Shown here in pieces: positions 18,291 to 27,428 of a stretch of 64,000 nucleotides of DNA. The stretch is from Deltaproteobacteria bacterium (GTDB lineage: Bacteria > Desulfobacterota > Desulfomonilia > Desulfomonilales > Desulfomonilaceae), in assembly GCA_021777225.1 (NCBI GenBank), contig JAJYDQ010000009.1:1-64000 (forward strand). Direction: 5' to 3'. The notes beneath the pieces are model-generated. The model did no database searches and was not told where the DNA came from. It worked only from the letters and a program-made list of their open reading frames with translations. A program made the position numbers and the translations under genes. Every line of letters begins with the position of its first letter. The first letter of the stretch is position 1.

Positions 18291-20381
18291 TTGCAAGATT
18301 ACGAAGACAAGAACCAACTCATTGCTGAATTGAATGAGATGAAGCGACGTGTTTCAGAACTCGAAACAATTTCTTTGTCTGCTCTAAAACTTCAAGAAGC
18401 GTTAAGAATTTCCACCGTTGAAAATCAAAAACTGCGATCAATGATCAATGGCATGGAAGAGGGTGTTGTACTGGCTAACGCCGATGGAGTTGTTACTGAG
18501 GTAAATAGCTGGTTTCTGAAAAAAGCTGATTTGAGTCGTGAAGAACTAATAGGTAAAACTATTTGGGATTTTCACACGGACTCCGAAGTGTCCGACAGGG
18601 TCAGAACTCTATTCTCCGACTACGGGACGAAGCAAAGAAAAGATCCCCTTAATCTGAATCGGGAAATGTTCGGTTTACATGTATGTCTTCGTGTTCAACC
18701 GATGTTTGTGAACGGTGACTTTCAGGGGATTATCCTAAATATTGTTGATATAACGGACCAAGTGATAGCGAGAATTGCCGCCGAATGCGCAAATCAGGCG
18801 AAAAGCCAGTTTCTGGCGAACATGAGTCACGAAATTCGCACACCTATGAATGGTATTATAGGTATGACAGAGTTGGCCTTAGGTACCACATTAACCAGCG
18901 AACAAAAGGAATATCTCGAGTCGGTAAGGATTTCGGCGGACGCACTACTATCATTGATAAATGACATACTCGATTTTTCTAAAATGGAGGCTGGGAAATT
19001 CGAGCTGATAAATACCGACTTCAGCTTAAGAGATTGTGTGAGCAACACTATGAGTACCCTGGCAAGCCAGGCTCATGCCAAAAAGCTGGAATTGGCTTAT
19101 TCAATAGCAACAGAAACTCCCGACAATCTGATAGGTGATCCAGGCCGTATACGTCAAATCCTGGTTAATCTTGTTGGTAACTCAATCAAATTCACAGCAA
19201 AAGGCGAAGTAGTGCTCAAAGTTTATATTGAGTCCGAGAGTGACGAGTACGCAGAACTTCATTTTGCCATTACAGATACCGGAATAGGTATCCCCAAAGA
19301 CAAGCTGGATCGTATTTTTAAAGCTTTTGAACAGGTAGATGGTTCAACTACTCGAGAATATGGTGGCACAGGCTTAGGGTTGGCGATTTCGTCTCAGCTT
19401 GTCGAAATGATGAAAGGCAAGATTTGGGTCGAAAGTCAAATCGGCCGTGGCAGCGTTTTCCATTTCACTGTGCGTTTCGAATATCCTTCAAGTCCCGTTC
19501 GCAGGGTTATCCCCAAAGGTAAATTAACTCTAGCCGGTTTAAGGGTGCTAGTGGTTGATGACAACGCTACAAACAGGAGGATCCTTGAAGACACATTGCG
19601 GTCCTGGGGTATGATCCCAACTGCGGTGGCCGATAGTACAACGGCTACTGACGTAATTGTTTCGGCTAACAGCAGGGGAGAACCTTTTTCCCTTGCGTTG
19701 TTGGATTTCATGATGCCGGAGATGAATGGTTTTGAACTTGCGGAAGCCATAAGTCGAACAAGGGGATCTAACCTGGAAAAGATAGTTATGCTAACTTCAG
19801 GTGGTCAACGAGGCGACGCTTCAAAATGCCAGGAATTGGGAATTTCGGCCTATCTGATGAAACCAATCAAACAATCAGATTTACTCGATGCAATTCTCAT
19901 GACCATGCAAAAGTCATCCTGTCCAGAATGTTCTTCGACCTTGATCACGCGTCATTCCGTTCGTGAGGCTAGAAAACGGCTAAAAATCCTTCTCGCTGAA
20001 GACAATACAGTAAATCAAAAACTGGCGGTAAAAATTCTTGAAAAGATGGGGCATGTTGTCTCCGTAGCTTCAAACGGCAAGGAAGCGTTGAACATCCTTG
20101 AGAAGGACGATTTCCAAATAGTGTTAATGGATGTTCAAATGCCGGAAATGGATGGATTTGAGGCCACAACCGCTATCCGCGAGAAAGAAAAATCTACAGG
20201 GACCCATATCCCTATTGTAGCCATGACGGCCCATGCCATGGTAGGGGACAAGGAAAGATGCTTGGACGTGGGAATGGACGGCTATATTTCCAAACCTATA
20301 AGTTCTAAGGAACTCGAAAAAGGTATTGATGAAGCTTTGAAAAAAACCGATGTACCAGCGCTAAAATTAGAGGGGCCTTGA
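18291..20381 (+). CDS. Hybrid sensor histidine kinase, PAS-HisKA-HATPase-REC-REC
   Basis: The chosen start is TTG 18291, with GGAGGT 6 nt upstream; a TTG at 18267 would add 8 residues without a ribosome site. Domains: an N-terminal coiled coil (about 1-45), a PAS domain (about 45-160), HisKA with phospho-acceptor H180 ([11 protein letters not shown]), HATPase (about 290-410), REC1 with D472 and REC2 with D614. No membrane segment is seen, so it is a soluble sensor. It has no HPt domain; a stand-alone HPt gene at 48.3 kb could complete a phosphorelay. It ends 15 bp inside the convergent cytochrome gene. Confidence 0.93.
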   Translation: MQDYEDKNQLIAELNEMKRRVSELETISLSALKLQEALRISTVENQKLRSMINGMEEGVVLANADGVVTEVNSWFLKKADLSREELIGKTIWDFHTDSEVSDRVRTLFSDYGTKQRKDPLNLNREMFGLHVCLRVQPMFVNGDFQGIILNIVDITDQVIARIAAECANQAKSQFLANMSHEIRTPMNGIIGMTELALGTTLTSEQKEYLESVRISADALLSLINDILDFSKMEAGKFELINTDFSLRDCVSNTMSTLASQAHAKKLELAYSIATETPDNLIGDPGRIRQILVNLVGNSIKFTAKGEVVLKVYIESESDEYAELHFAITDTGIGIPKDKLDRIFKAFEQVDGSTTREYGGTGLGLAISSQLVEMMKGKIWVESQIGRGSVFHFTVRFEYPSSPVRRVIPKGKLTLAGLRVLVVDDNATNRRILEDTLRSWGMIPTAVADSTTATDVIVSANSRGEPFSLALLDFMMPEMNGFELAEAISRTRGSNLEKIVMLTSGGQRGDASKCQELGISAYLMKPIKQSDLLDAILMTMQKSSCPECSSTLITRHSVREARKRLKILLAEDNTVNQKLAVKILEKMGHVVSVASNGKEALNILEKDDFQIVLMDVQMPEMDGFEATTAIREKEKSTGTHIPIVAMTAHAMVGDKERCLDVGMDGYISKPISSKELEKGIDEALKKTDVPALKLEGP

Positions 20382-21002
20382 AATCCCGCCATCCTTTCTG
20401 ACCTTCCAGTAATGAATGGACATCAGAAAAGCCAATACGGCAGGGAGAAACAAAACATGCCATGCATACAACCTGATCAGACATAAATCACCGACGCGTG
20501 CTGGGCCAAAAAGTATTGACGCAAATCCGTCTCCAATATAGGGTATTTTCTCGGTCAGGTTCCTCGCGATAGTGGACGCCCACTGGGCGCGCTCATCCCA
20601 GACCAGCAAATACCCAGTAAAGTCTTCGATAAATACCAACCCAAGAAGAATTACGCCGATTACCCAGTTCAATTGCCGAGGCGGTAAATATGACTGAGTG
20701 AGGAAAACTCGAACCATATGAACAAGAACTAAAATTACCATGGCCTGACCTGCCCAATAATGTATATTGCGGAAAACAAATCCATATGGCGCAAAATACA
20801 TGACTCTCTGAATTGAAGGATAGGCATTGGAAATTGAAGGGAAATAATAGAGCATCAATAAAGCGCCAGTCATTATTTCAACCAGGAACATGGCAGTAGC
20901 TAGCCCACCCAGACAGAATGTAAAACTTAAACGTGTCGAAATTTCCGGCACTAACTTAGGATGAATGTGCTCCAGGAACGCCGCAAGGGAATCCCTCCGC
21001 AT
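20367..21002 (-). CDS. Cytochrome b6-type diheme membrane subunit
   Basis: The 211-residue protein has four main membrane helices. Two histidine pairs ligate the two hemes: H-x13-H in [18 protein letters not shown] and H-x14-H in [19 protein letters not shown]. The x14 spacing in the second pair is the b6 type. It pairs with the Rieske gene 68 bp upstream, forming the core of a quinol-oxidising complex. No subunit IV (C-terminal cytochrome b) or cytochrome c/f gene is nearby, so the complex is either reduced or completed elsewhere. Confidence 0.9.
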   Translation of the reverse strand: MRRDSLAAFLEHIHPKLVPEISTRLSFTFCLGGLATAMFLVEIMTGALLMLYYFPSISNAYPSIQRVMYFAPYGFVFRNIHYWAGQAMVILVLVHMVRVFLTQSYLPPRQLNWVIGVILLGLVFIEDFTGYLLVWDERAQWASTIARNLTEKIPYIGDGFASILFGPARVGDLCLIRLYAWHVLFLPAVLAFLMSIHYWKVRKDGGISRPL

Positions 21003-21069
21003 CAGGAGCCCTCATCACAGATCTGAATTGCAAATACTGGCCACACAGCGAAAAAGGATAGACAGTTTT

Positions 21070-21525
21070 TCATTTTCGAGGTCGATGTTCAGATATCCGC
21101 AACATTTGGCTGGGAGCCTCAGTCAGATACAAACGGGGAAGATGCCTGGTGGCCGGCCCACGAAACACCTGGCCTTGAATGTCGAATTCGCTGCCATGAC
21201 ACGGGCACTCGAACAGATCTTTGTCCTGGTTCCATTTGTAGCGGCAGCCCAAGTGAGTACAACGATCATCGAGCGCCTCCGATTCAGATAGAGTCTGTCT
21301 CTTGACGACCCATGCTCCGACCTGTGGTATGAAATACGGTCTTTCACGGTTGATAGATTCGAACAATTCTTTGCTGATTGTTCGGTCAAGTTTTTGCCCA
21401 GTCCCGGAAAAGACGAACCTGGCAATTCCCCAAGACGAAAAAACCCCTATAAATCCACTTACAAAAACCATTAAATATTTAAGGAAAGAGCGCTTGGTGT
21501 GAAATTCCGTGGATGAATCAGGCAT
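21070..21525 (-). CDS. Rieske [2Fe-2S] protein
   Basis: The cluster motifs CTHLGC and CPCHGSEFD are intact. One N-terminal membrane anchor (about residues 15-36 from the chosen start) is preceded by KRSFLKY, which resembles a degraded Tat-type signal. I chose ATG 21525, because the longer start at 21576 lies inside a transcription terminator hairpin and adds residues unlike the family. The protein passes electrons from quinol bound at cytochrome b to an acceptor. It is cotranscribed with the cytochrome b6 gene. Confidence 0.9.
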   Translation of the reverse strand: MPDSSTEFHTKRSFLKYLMVFVSGFIGVFSSWGIARFVFSGTGQKLDRTISKELFESINRERPYFIPQVGAWVVKRQTLSESEALDDRCTHLGCRYKWNQDKDLFECPCHGSEFDIQGQVFRGPATRHLPRLYLTEAPSQMLRISEHRPRK

Positions 21526-21557
21526 AACGATCTTTCGACAACACGTATTGTGTCCGG

Positions 21558-21623
21558 AAAAAATGCGGCGCATCATTGCTGAGCGCCGCCAGGATAATAT
21601 TCTAGCTAATCTCGGCGCTTAGC
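21558..21623 (-). terminator. Intrinsic terminator with competing upstream hairpin (attenuator-like)
   Basis: On the minus strand the stem GCGGCGC (21589-21583) pairs with GCGCCGC (21571-21565), followed by A and six T (21563-21558): a good rho-independent terminator. A second hairpin, 11 bp with one G-U pair and a 24 nt loop (21623-21613 with 21588-21578), reuses almost all of the terminator's 5' arm, so the two exclude each other. The first arm begins within 2 nt of the TAA stop of the small secreted protein gene. Confidence 0.72.
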
Positions 21624-21855
21624 AGCCGGTGGTTGGTGGTTTGGGTTTGACGGCCGCTTTCAGGGCGGCTTCCGCTTCAGCCTTTGTCTTGAATGGTCCT
21701 TTGACGACGCTCTTTGCGTCCGTCGGCTTTTTGTCGGTTACAGCAATTTTTCCGGCCTCTTTCACGACAAAGAATTCTTCAGCGAGCGCAGAAGTGGTAA
21801 AAGCAAAAGCTGTTAGCGCCATTAAAACCAACATTACTTTTAAGGCTTTCTTCAT
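21619..21855 (-). CDS. Small secreted protein of unknown function
   Basis: The 78-residue precursor has a classical signal peptide (MKKALKVMLVLMALTAFAFT, cleavage likely after ALA) and a mature part of about 53 residues rich in Lys and Ala (KGPFKTKAEAEAALKAA), ending in cysteine. The ATG at 21855 has GGAGG 8 nt upstream. The family resembles short periplasmic proteins seen in other sulfate reducers, recalled but not checked. It lies within the sulfur/electron-transfer block and is followed directly by the attenuator-like hairpins. Confidence 0.75.
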   Translation of the reverse strand: MKKALKVMLVLMALTAFAFTTSALAEEFFVVKEAGKIAVTDKKPTDAKSVVKGPFKTKAEAEAALKAAVKPKPPTTGC

Positions 21856-21917
21856 CAATCAAACCTCCTTGTGATTTAATTGCCCATTCCTAGCATGAAA
21901 CGATTTGGCCTCCCAAA

Positions 21918-22523
21918 CTATTTATCATAAGGGGCCCATTTTTCGGCCAGCCAGGCCATAACAAAGGCCCCCAACGCGGCTATAGTGACTATTTCCGCCA
22001 TTGTCTCCATCGATGTCCCAAAATACTGCCACAGAGTTATGCGGCCCATGTCCGAACTCTTATAAAAGGCACCCCACAAAGGCATGCCGAGCGCAAAAAT
22101 GTCAATCCCTACGATCATGCCTATCAGGAACACAATGCTATCAATCTTGCCCGAGGCGACACCCACAACAGCGGTTCCAGGACAATAACCACCAACCACA
22201 AAACCCAGGCCAAAAAGAACACCTCCGACAAGTTGAGGCCAGAAATAGGTTTTTAACAACGAGTAATCCAGAAGCAGCGAATAGTCAAAAAGTCCAAGGC
22301 GATTGAGCATTACCAATCCCAGCATCGCGGTGACAAGTGCGGAAAACATCACTCTTAGCACTCGCATATCGCGAAAATAAAATATGGACGTAAGGTTCCT
22401 GGAGTCGCCGAATCCGGCTCGCTCAAGGACAAACCCAAACAGTACCCCAATGCCGATAGCCAAGAAAAGACTGGTATGGACACTTATCACTTCGTTCAGA
22501 TAAAGAGGACCCGTCATTGCCAT
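21918..22523 (-). CDS. YeeE/YedE-family membrane transporter, second half
   Basis: This 201-residue membrane protein carries the family motif GGYCPGTAVVG with its conserved cysteine. YeeE/YedE proteins import thiosulfate or related sulfur compounds in characterised members, handing sulfur between cysteines. Here the usual single polypeptide is split into two genes; the start of this one overlaps the end of the upstream partner by 10 bp, so they are probably cotranslated and act as a pair. Confidence 0.88.
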   Translation of the reverse strand: MAMTGPLYLNEVISVHTSLFLAIGIGVLFGFVLERAGFGDSRNLTSIFYFRDMRVLRVMFSALVTAMLGLVMLNRLGLFDYSLLLDYSLLKTYFWPQLVGGVLFGLGFVVGGYCPGTAVVGVASGKIDSIVFLIGMIVGIDIFALGMPLWGAFYKSSDMGRITLWQYFGTSMETMAEIVTIAALGAFVMAWLAEKWAPYDK

Positions 22524-23041
22524 TCCTTTCTCACAAAGTAAGCAGCGACAAACGCCGTTGCGAAAACGGTCATCATGAAGACCCAGCTACCTACCACCAT
22601 CGTGGCTCCGCCACTAAGTGCCTGCCCACTCGTGCAGCCCATAGCGAAACGAGTGCCTATACCGCCTAAGATCCCACCTATAAACGCCAGCGCCAGACGG
22701 GCGCTTACAGAGAAAGTCGCCCCCTTGCCAACCGACAACTTGAATCTCTTGGCCGTGATGACCCCAATTAATCCCCCAAAGAAAACACCAATGACCTCAA
22801 ATACCATCCAGTCAATCAAAGGATAATTAGCCCCGGATTTATAAAACCCGTTGAAATATAGATTGTGTTCAACAGCTTGCGGAGCAGCGACATGGGCCAC
22901 AACAGCTGCGGTTCTGGCAACAGCGCCCGACGCTCCTAGGCCTGTGCCCATAATGTAAAACGTCAGGAGCAAAACAAGCCCCAGAGCGATTCCCGCCAAA
23001 AACGGGTTCCAATAGCCTTTTGTGTAATCAGGAGCATTCAT
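22514..23041 (-). CDS. YeeE/YedE-family membrane transporter, first half
   Basis: The 175-residue protein has about five membrane segments and the conserved GCTSGQALSGGA motif with its cysteine, the partner of the CPG motif in the downstream gene. Together the two halves equal one YeeE/YedE transporter. The location beside a polysulfide/thiosulfate reductase operon supports a role in moving sulfur compounds or sulfane sulfur across the inner membrane. Confidence 0.88.
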   Translation of the reverse strand: MNAPDYTKGYWNPFLAGIALGLVLLLTFYIMGTGLGASGAVARTAAVVAHVAAPQAVEHNLYFNGFYKSGANYPLIDWMVFEVIGVFFGGLIGVITAKRFKLSVGKGATFSVSARLALAFIGGILGGIGTRFAMGCTSGQALSGGATMVVGSWVFMMTVFATAFVAAYFVRKEWQ

Positions 23042-23092
23042 TTTTTCCCTACCTCCAAGATAGTATCACGGAGCGGCCAAATTCCTAAAAGC

Positions 23093-23467
23093 TTAGTTTT
23101 GTCCTATGCTGGAAGATTTTAAAGCTGTTTCCTGTTTCAGTTTCTCTGGTACCCCTAAGCCAGCCTTTACAGGATTTGCGGAAACTATATTACTCCAAAG
23201 AATTGGGGATGGGTCATTTACCCGCAATTCCCTTGGACACTCCCTTAGAAATCGTCCTGTCAGTCCGAATATGCCAGCTACCATTACAGCGATAAATGTC
23301 AAGGCAACTGTTACCACAAGGGCGGCTGTAATCATTCTTCCCCTTTTCGCCTGGGCATTATCATGATCATTAGCCTCCATCTCCTCGAAGGATTCAGAGT
23401 CGATCTCATTTTCTACAATCGTATCTTTTTCCGCTAGTGTTTCCTGGTTGTCAATTTTTGGTTCCAT
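23093..23467 (-). CDS. Single-pass membrane protein of unknown function
   Basis: The 124-residue protein (ATG 23467, AGGAAA upstream; an alternative start at 23494 adds nine residues) has a strongly acidic cytoplasmic N-terminus, one hydrophobic segment (TAALVVTVALTFIAVMVAGI, about residues 44-65) and a C-terminal part with a single cysteine. I do not recognise a family. It sits between the reductase subunits and the YeeE/YedE pair on the same strand, so a role in that system is likely from position only. Confidence 0.6.
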   Translation of the reverse strand: MEPKIDNQETLAEKDTIVENEIDSESFEEMEANDHDNAQAKRGRMITAALVVTVALTFIAVMVAGIFGLTGRFLRECPRELRVNDPSPILWSNIVSANPVKAGLGVPEKLKQETALKSSSIGQN

Positions 23468-23545
23468 GGTTGTTTCCTGACTCAAAGAAAGCAAATGTGA
23501 GGTTTTTAAACATGTATAATCTGTTTATTTCCAGAAGTTCATCAA

Positions 23546-23559
23546 AAATTGTACAATTT
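23546..23559. promoter_or_regulatory. Perfect 14 bp palindrome, possible operator
   Basis: AAATTGTACAATTT reads the same on both strands. It lies just upstream of, and touching, a possible minus-strand promoter (TTGATG, 18 bp, GATTAT) that would serve the gene at 23093-23467 and the YeeE/YedE pair. A dimeric repressor or activator site is plausible. Confidence 0.4.
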
Positions 23560-23596
23560 CGAGCATTCCTTCCCAAGAAAATACATGACCAATTCT

Positions 23597-24484
23597 TCAC
23601 GAAATGATTTGTGGGTGCGTCCCGGAAAATATGATCAGCGCCCTGATGCTCATTCCTCCTACAAGGACCAGAATGTCCGCCCCGACAACAAGTGATTTTG
23701 GCATTTTTCCATATTCCAAGAATTCGAAAATACTTAGAATAAATGGCACAACCAGTCCTAGTATCACAACAAGACCCCAGAAATAGGGGCTTAAAATTCC
23801 GGTTATGAGCATGCCGGCGGAGGCCGCAGCTTCCGTAGATCGGGTCAAAGACATGAAAACAAACAGCATCAATACCAAAGCTTCTACAGACAGGAATATA
23901 ACGTGACCTAGAGCGAAGTTAGACAATGTCTTGATAGTATTAACATCAATTATAGCAGCCACAATCATTGCTGCCGCCAAACCCGTCGAAACTGCCGAGG
24001 CCAGAAACAGTACGGGCATCAAAGGTGTGTTCCAGAATGGAACCCCATTGACCACGGCAATAAGGACCCCAGTATAAGTAGCGGTCGCCACAGCGAAAAT
24101 ACTCCCAATAATTTCTATGATTGTTATATATTTTTGCGCCAGCTTTCCGACAAACGTTATTTCATTGAGCGCTGCGGCGTACACTAGTGCTATCGGAATG
24201 AAGATAGAGAGTATGATAAAACCCCAGGAGATCATGCTGCGTAAATTATTAACCATATAAATCTGACGCCACGGTTGCCAAAAACCTGCCTCAAGGTCAA
24301 GCACCAAGCATAAAGTTCCTATCACTACCAGCGGACCAGAGACCAATGACCCTGCCCTTGCCAGAGCTTTAGACCAATCAGGCGCCAAGAGATCACATGC
24401 CACTGCAGCGATGAAAGCCCCAGAACCTGCCCCCGCAAGGAAAAGGTATGTAATTATAAGCCAACCCCAAGCGCTGTCTTGCAT
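23597..24484 (-). CDS. NrfD/PsrC-type membrane subunit of a molybdopterin reductase
   Basis: The 295-residue protein has about eight hydrophobic helices and the NrfD/PsrC pattern (WGWLIITYLFLAGAGSGAFI at the N-terminus, with the family glycines). It anchors the complex, exchanges electrons with the quinone pool and may couple to proton movement. Its start lies 2 bp from the stop of the upstream FeS subunit gene, which shows tight coupling. Confidence 0.92.
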   Translation of the reverse strand: MQDSAWGWLIITYLFLAGAGSGAFIAAVACDLLAPDWSKALARAGSLVSGPLVVIGTLCLVLDLEAGFWQPWRQIYMVNNLRSMISWGFIILSIFIPIALVYAAALNEITFVGKLAQKYITIIEIIGSIFAVATATYTGVLIAVVNGVPFWNTPLMPVLFLASAVSTGLAAAMIVAAIIDVNTIKTLSNFALGHVIFLSVEALVLMLFVFMSLTRSTEAAASAGMLITGILSPYFWGLVVILGLVVPFILSIFEFLEYGKMPKSLVVGADILVLVGGMSIRALIIFSGTHPQIIS

Positions 24485-24486
24485 GA

Positions 24487-25029
24487 TCAGCTCCTTTTAT
24501 AGAAAATTTTGGGAAGTGTTCCCAAATCTGGCCTCAACGGTTGCGCTCCGGTTGAAGCTATGAATCTTGATATGGCGCTATTCGGATCATCGAGGTCACC
24601 GAAAACACGGACCTGAGTAGGGCAGGTAGTTACGCAGGCTGGGACACCACCTTCTCGGACAAGTTCGATGCACAGTCGACACTTTTCCACTATACCTCTT
24701 CGATGATCAATTATTCTCATCTTGTAGGGGCAGGCCTCCATACAGTATTTGCAACCCACGCAGGTTTTAGAATTTACCAGCACAACCCCTTCGTTTGAAG
24801 TGTACGTGGCGCCAGTAGGACAAACTCGCTGACAGGGAGCATTCTCGCAATGGTTGCACTGCAGGGGAATGAATTGTTTATTGTAAGAAGGATATCGCCC
24901 TCGGTCCAAGTGTTTTATCCAGTTAAACGTTTCGTTAGATTCCAGGCTGTTTTGATTTTGACATGCGACCCGGCACGAATGACATCCTATACATTTTGTA
25001 GTATCTATCGCTATCCCGTAACGCGGCAT
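24487..25029 (-). CDS. Four-cluster ferredoxin subunit (PsrB/NrfC-like)
   Basis: The 180-residue protein has four cysteine-rich motifs for [4Fe-4S] clusters, including CIGCHSCRVACQ, CNHCENAPCQRVCP, CVGCKYCMEACPYKMR and CRLCIEL. It carries electrons between the NrfD-type membrane subunit and the molybdopterin subunit. No signal peptide is present, as expected if it is exported by the Tat system together with the catalytic subunit. Confidence 0.93.
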   Translation of the reverse strand: MPRYGIAIDTTKCIGCHSCRVACQNQNSLESNETFNWIKHLDRGRYPSYNKQFIPLQCNHCENAPCQRVCPTGATYTSNEGVVLVNSKTCVGCKYCMEACPYKMRIIDHRRGIVEKCRLCIELVREGGVPACVTTCPTQVRVFGDLDDPNSAISRFIASTGAQPLRPDLGTLPKIFYKRS

Positions 25030-25138
25030 AGTGTGTTCCTTAAATCCTTCCGGCTGTGCTGAAACTTAAAAGAACCGCCAGCAATTTTGCTGTCCTTTAG
25101 TGACATCAGGTAAAACTTATGGCTTTAGAAGACCCGGT

Positions 25139-27340
25139 TCATGCCGGCGTTTTCTCAACTCTTACAATTATTTCGTTTGACATGCAGTGGCCGAGTACAG
25201 GTTCGAAGTAAGTTGGGAGAAAATCGTTGTAAGATATTCCATAACCAAACGCTGTGTGAAGCTTCTTCGAATAGACTCCATACGAGCTTGGTAGAAAAAC
25301 GCAATCGCTGTGAATACCCTCAGTCACAAGCGCCCTGGCCCGACCTTTGCCCACGTCATTACTTATAGTCATACAGTCCCCATCTTTTATGCCCAAGGCA
25401 TTTGCCCTGTCAGGATGTATCCACACCCTGGTCATGTCGTTGAGGACCGATATTTCTTTTAGATACTCCTGATTAATTGTCTTGGCGTGGGTATGATGAG
25501 CCTGTTTCCCGTGTATCAGGCGGAAGGAATGAATGTCGCCCTGATCGGGAACAACAAGAGGGTCTTCCCATTCTGGCACAGCAGGCAGGTTCAAGTCCTT
25601 GAGTGTGGAAGACACAAACTCAAATTTTCCACTCGGTGTCTTGAAATGAGGTGGGCCAGGTTCCCAGTTTCCACCGAGATCTATAACACCTTCCTGCTTG
25701 AGTCGTTCCAGAGTAATTCCGAGCGGAGCCAACGCTGCTCTGTTATAGTCTTCAAGCGTGAAATTGAAAGAATTTCCTATGCCCAGGCTTTTGGCCAATT
25801 CGGTTAGGATAGTGACCATCGGCTTGGTGTCATAGAGTGGTTCGATCACAGGCTGTCTGATCGCTACCTGCTTAGAATTGTAACAATGGTTGGTATGAAC
25901 CACATCATCCCGTTCCAAATAATATGACTCAGGCAATATATAATGGGCCAGGGAGGCTGTTTCTGAAAGAACATAATCGAAACTCACAAGAAGATCCAAC
26001 TTCCTGTATCCCTCGATTACCCGGGCAGGATTCGGACATGTTCGTAAGGGATTGTTATGATATACAAACCCGGCTTTAAGCTTTCCTTCCAAGGCCAATT
26101 CCGGAATAGCGTGTGTGAGACCCAGGCCAACTGGGGTTAAGGGATAACGGTCATTTGCTCCGCTTCCATCCACCATGAAATCGCTCAGTTCTTGAATTTC
26201 TGGAAATTTCTGAGGATCAAGTTTCCCTAGCTTTACCTTGGGTGGGTCGTATAAACCACCGCGCTGATTAAAATTACCGAGTAAACCGTTTACGCAGGCG
26301 ACCGCCCTGACAAGCTGAAAGCTGTTTTTGTATTGTGTGCCCAAAGCTCCATGATAACCGCGATGAATGAACGCCTGGGGAGCTGCTGCCGCAAGGTCAT
26401 GGGCCAGTTTGGTGATTACTTCTCTGGGCACGCCGGATTTTTGTTCCGCCCATTCTGGAGTATAACCATTGACACTTTGAGCCAGTTCTTCAAAACCCTG
26501 AGAGTATTTATCAACGAAATCTTTCTGATATAGATTTTCTGCTATCAATGTATTAGCAATGGCCAACATCAATGCCAAATCAGTACCTGGTCTTATTTGG
26601 ATCCATTGATGGGTATAAGCGGCTAACTCGCTGAAACGCGGATCTATTGCGACAAAACGAGCGCCCTGATCTTTAGCCTTGGATATGTCACTCAACTGTC
26701 TGAGCCGTAAGCCTGCGGCTATATTTCGACCCAGAAATACCGCAAATCTCGTGTGCTCAAGATCATGCTCAGGTTTGGCAGATCCTGTTGTTACCCACCA
26801 ACCAATGTTTCTGGGTAAAAAACATGTACTTGCATGTGAAAAAACGTTAGGTGAACCTAGCGCATTCATGAACCGGGAACAAAGGCCCGCGTTACCTTCC
26901 GGGTACTGCAACCAAAAAAACGAACCGGGGCCATGTGTTGTCTTAATTTCTCCAACTTTTTGTCCTATTTCTCTGTATGCCTGTTCCCATGAGATGGGTT
27001 CGAATTTGTTAGATCCGGTTCTTTTAAGAGGGGATTTAATTCGATCCTTGTTATAAACCTCGTGGAGAAGAGCGTGGCCTTTGGAGCAGATTCGGCCAAG
27101 ATTATTGCCTGCGATTGGTATTCCTTCCGCTTTCCAGATACGTTTGCCGCGGGTATAGACTTTAATGGCGCACCAGTTTCCACATCCATCACATAAGGTC
27201 GGTGTCACTTTTACATCTTTTGAGGATTCTGTAGTTGTAGCCCAGGATTCAAAGTCTAAATAATTTGAAGCTACAAGAGAAGCCCCACCAACTGCCGATC
27301 CGATAATGAATTTTCTTCGGGTGATCCCGGATCTATTCAT
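25139..27340 (-). CDS. Molybdopterin oxidoreductase, PsrA/PhsA-like polysulfide or thiosulfate reductase
   Basis: The chosen ATG at 27340 has GGAGG upstream and gives a Tat signal (residues 5-30, motif TRRKFI). A promoter overlaps the longer possible start at 27403, which excludes it. The [4Fe-4S] cysteines are C50, C53, C57 and C85. A cysteine in SHASTC is the likely Mo/W ligand, as in the sulfur-compound reductases of the DMSO reductase family. The 733-residue length is normal. With the two downstream genes it forms a periplasmic three-subunit reductase; polysulfide, thiosulfate or tetrathionate are possible substrates. Confidence 0.9.
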   Translation of the reverse strand: MNRSGITRRKFIIGSAVGGASLVASNYLDFESWATTTESSKDVKVTPTLCDGCGNWCAIKVYTRGKRIWKAEGIPIAGNNLGRICSKGHALLHEVYNKDRIKSPLKRTGSNKFEPISWEQAYREIGQKVGEIKTTHGPGSFFWLQYPEGNAGLCSRFMNALGSPNVFSHASTCFLPRNIGWWVTTGSAKPEHDLEHTRFAVFLGRNIAAGLRLRQLSDISKAKDQGARFVAIDPRFSELAAYTHQWIQIRPGTDLALMLAIANTLIAENLYQKDFVDKYSQGFEELAQSVNGYTPEWAEQKSGVPREVITKLAHDLAAAAPQAFIHRGYHGALGTQYKNSFQLVRAVACVNGLLGNFNQRGGLYDPPKVKLGKLDPQKFPEIQELSDFMVDGSGANDRYPLTPVGLGLTHAIPELALEGKLKAGFVYHNNPLRTCPNPARVIEGYRKLDLLVSFDYVLSETASLAHYILPESYYLERDDVVHTNHCYNSKQVAIRQPVIEPLYDTKPMVTILTELAKSLGIGNSFNFTLEDYNRAALAPLGITLERLKQEGVIDLGGNWEPGPPHFKTPSGKFEFVSSTLKDLNLPAVPEWEDPLVVPDQGDIHSFRLIHGKQAHHTHAKTINQEYLKEISVLNDMTRVWIHPDRANALGIKDGDCMTISNDVGKGRARALVTEGIHSDCVFLPSSYGVYSKKLHTAFGYGISYNDFLPTYFEPVLGHCMSNEIIVRVEKTPA

Positions 27341-27374
27341 AAGGCCTCCATTTAGGAGAATGTTTCTAATCATT

Positions 27375-27403
27375 GATATATATAGATAATAATATATAGT
27401 CAA
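27375..27403 (-). promoter_or_regulatory. Promoter of the reductase operon
   Basis: On the minus strand: TTGACT (27403-27398), 17 bp spacer, TATATC (27380-27375). Transcription would begin near 27368, giving a 28 nt leader that contains the GGAGG site before ATG 27340. The surrounding 40 bp are very AT-rich. Confidence 0.5.
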
Positions 27404-27428
27404 CAGTTTTTTAAAAAAATCCTGAAAA

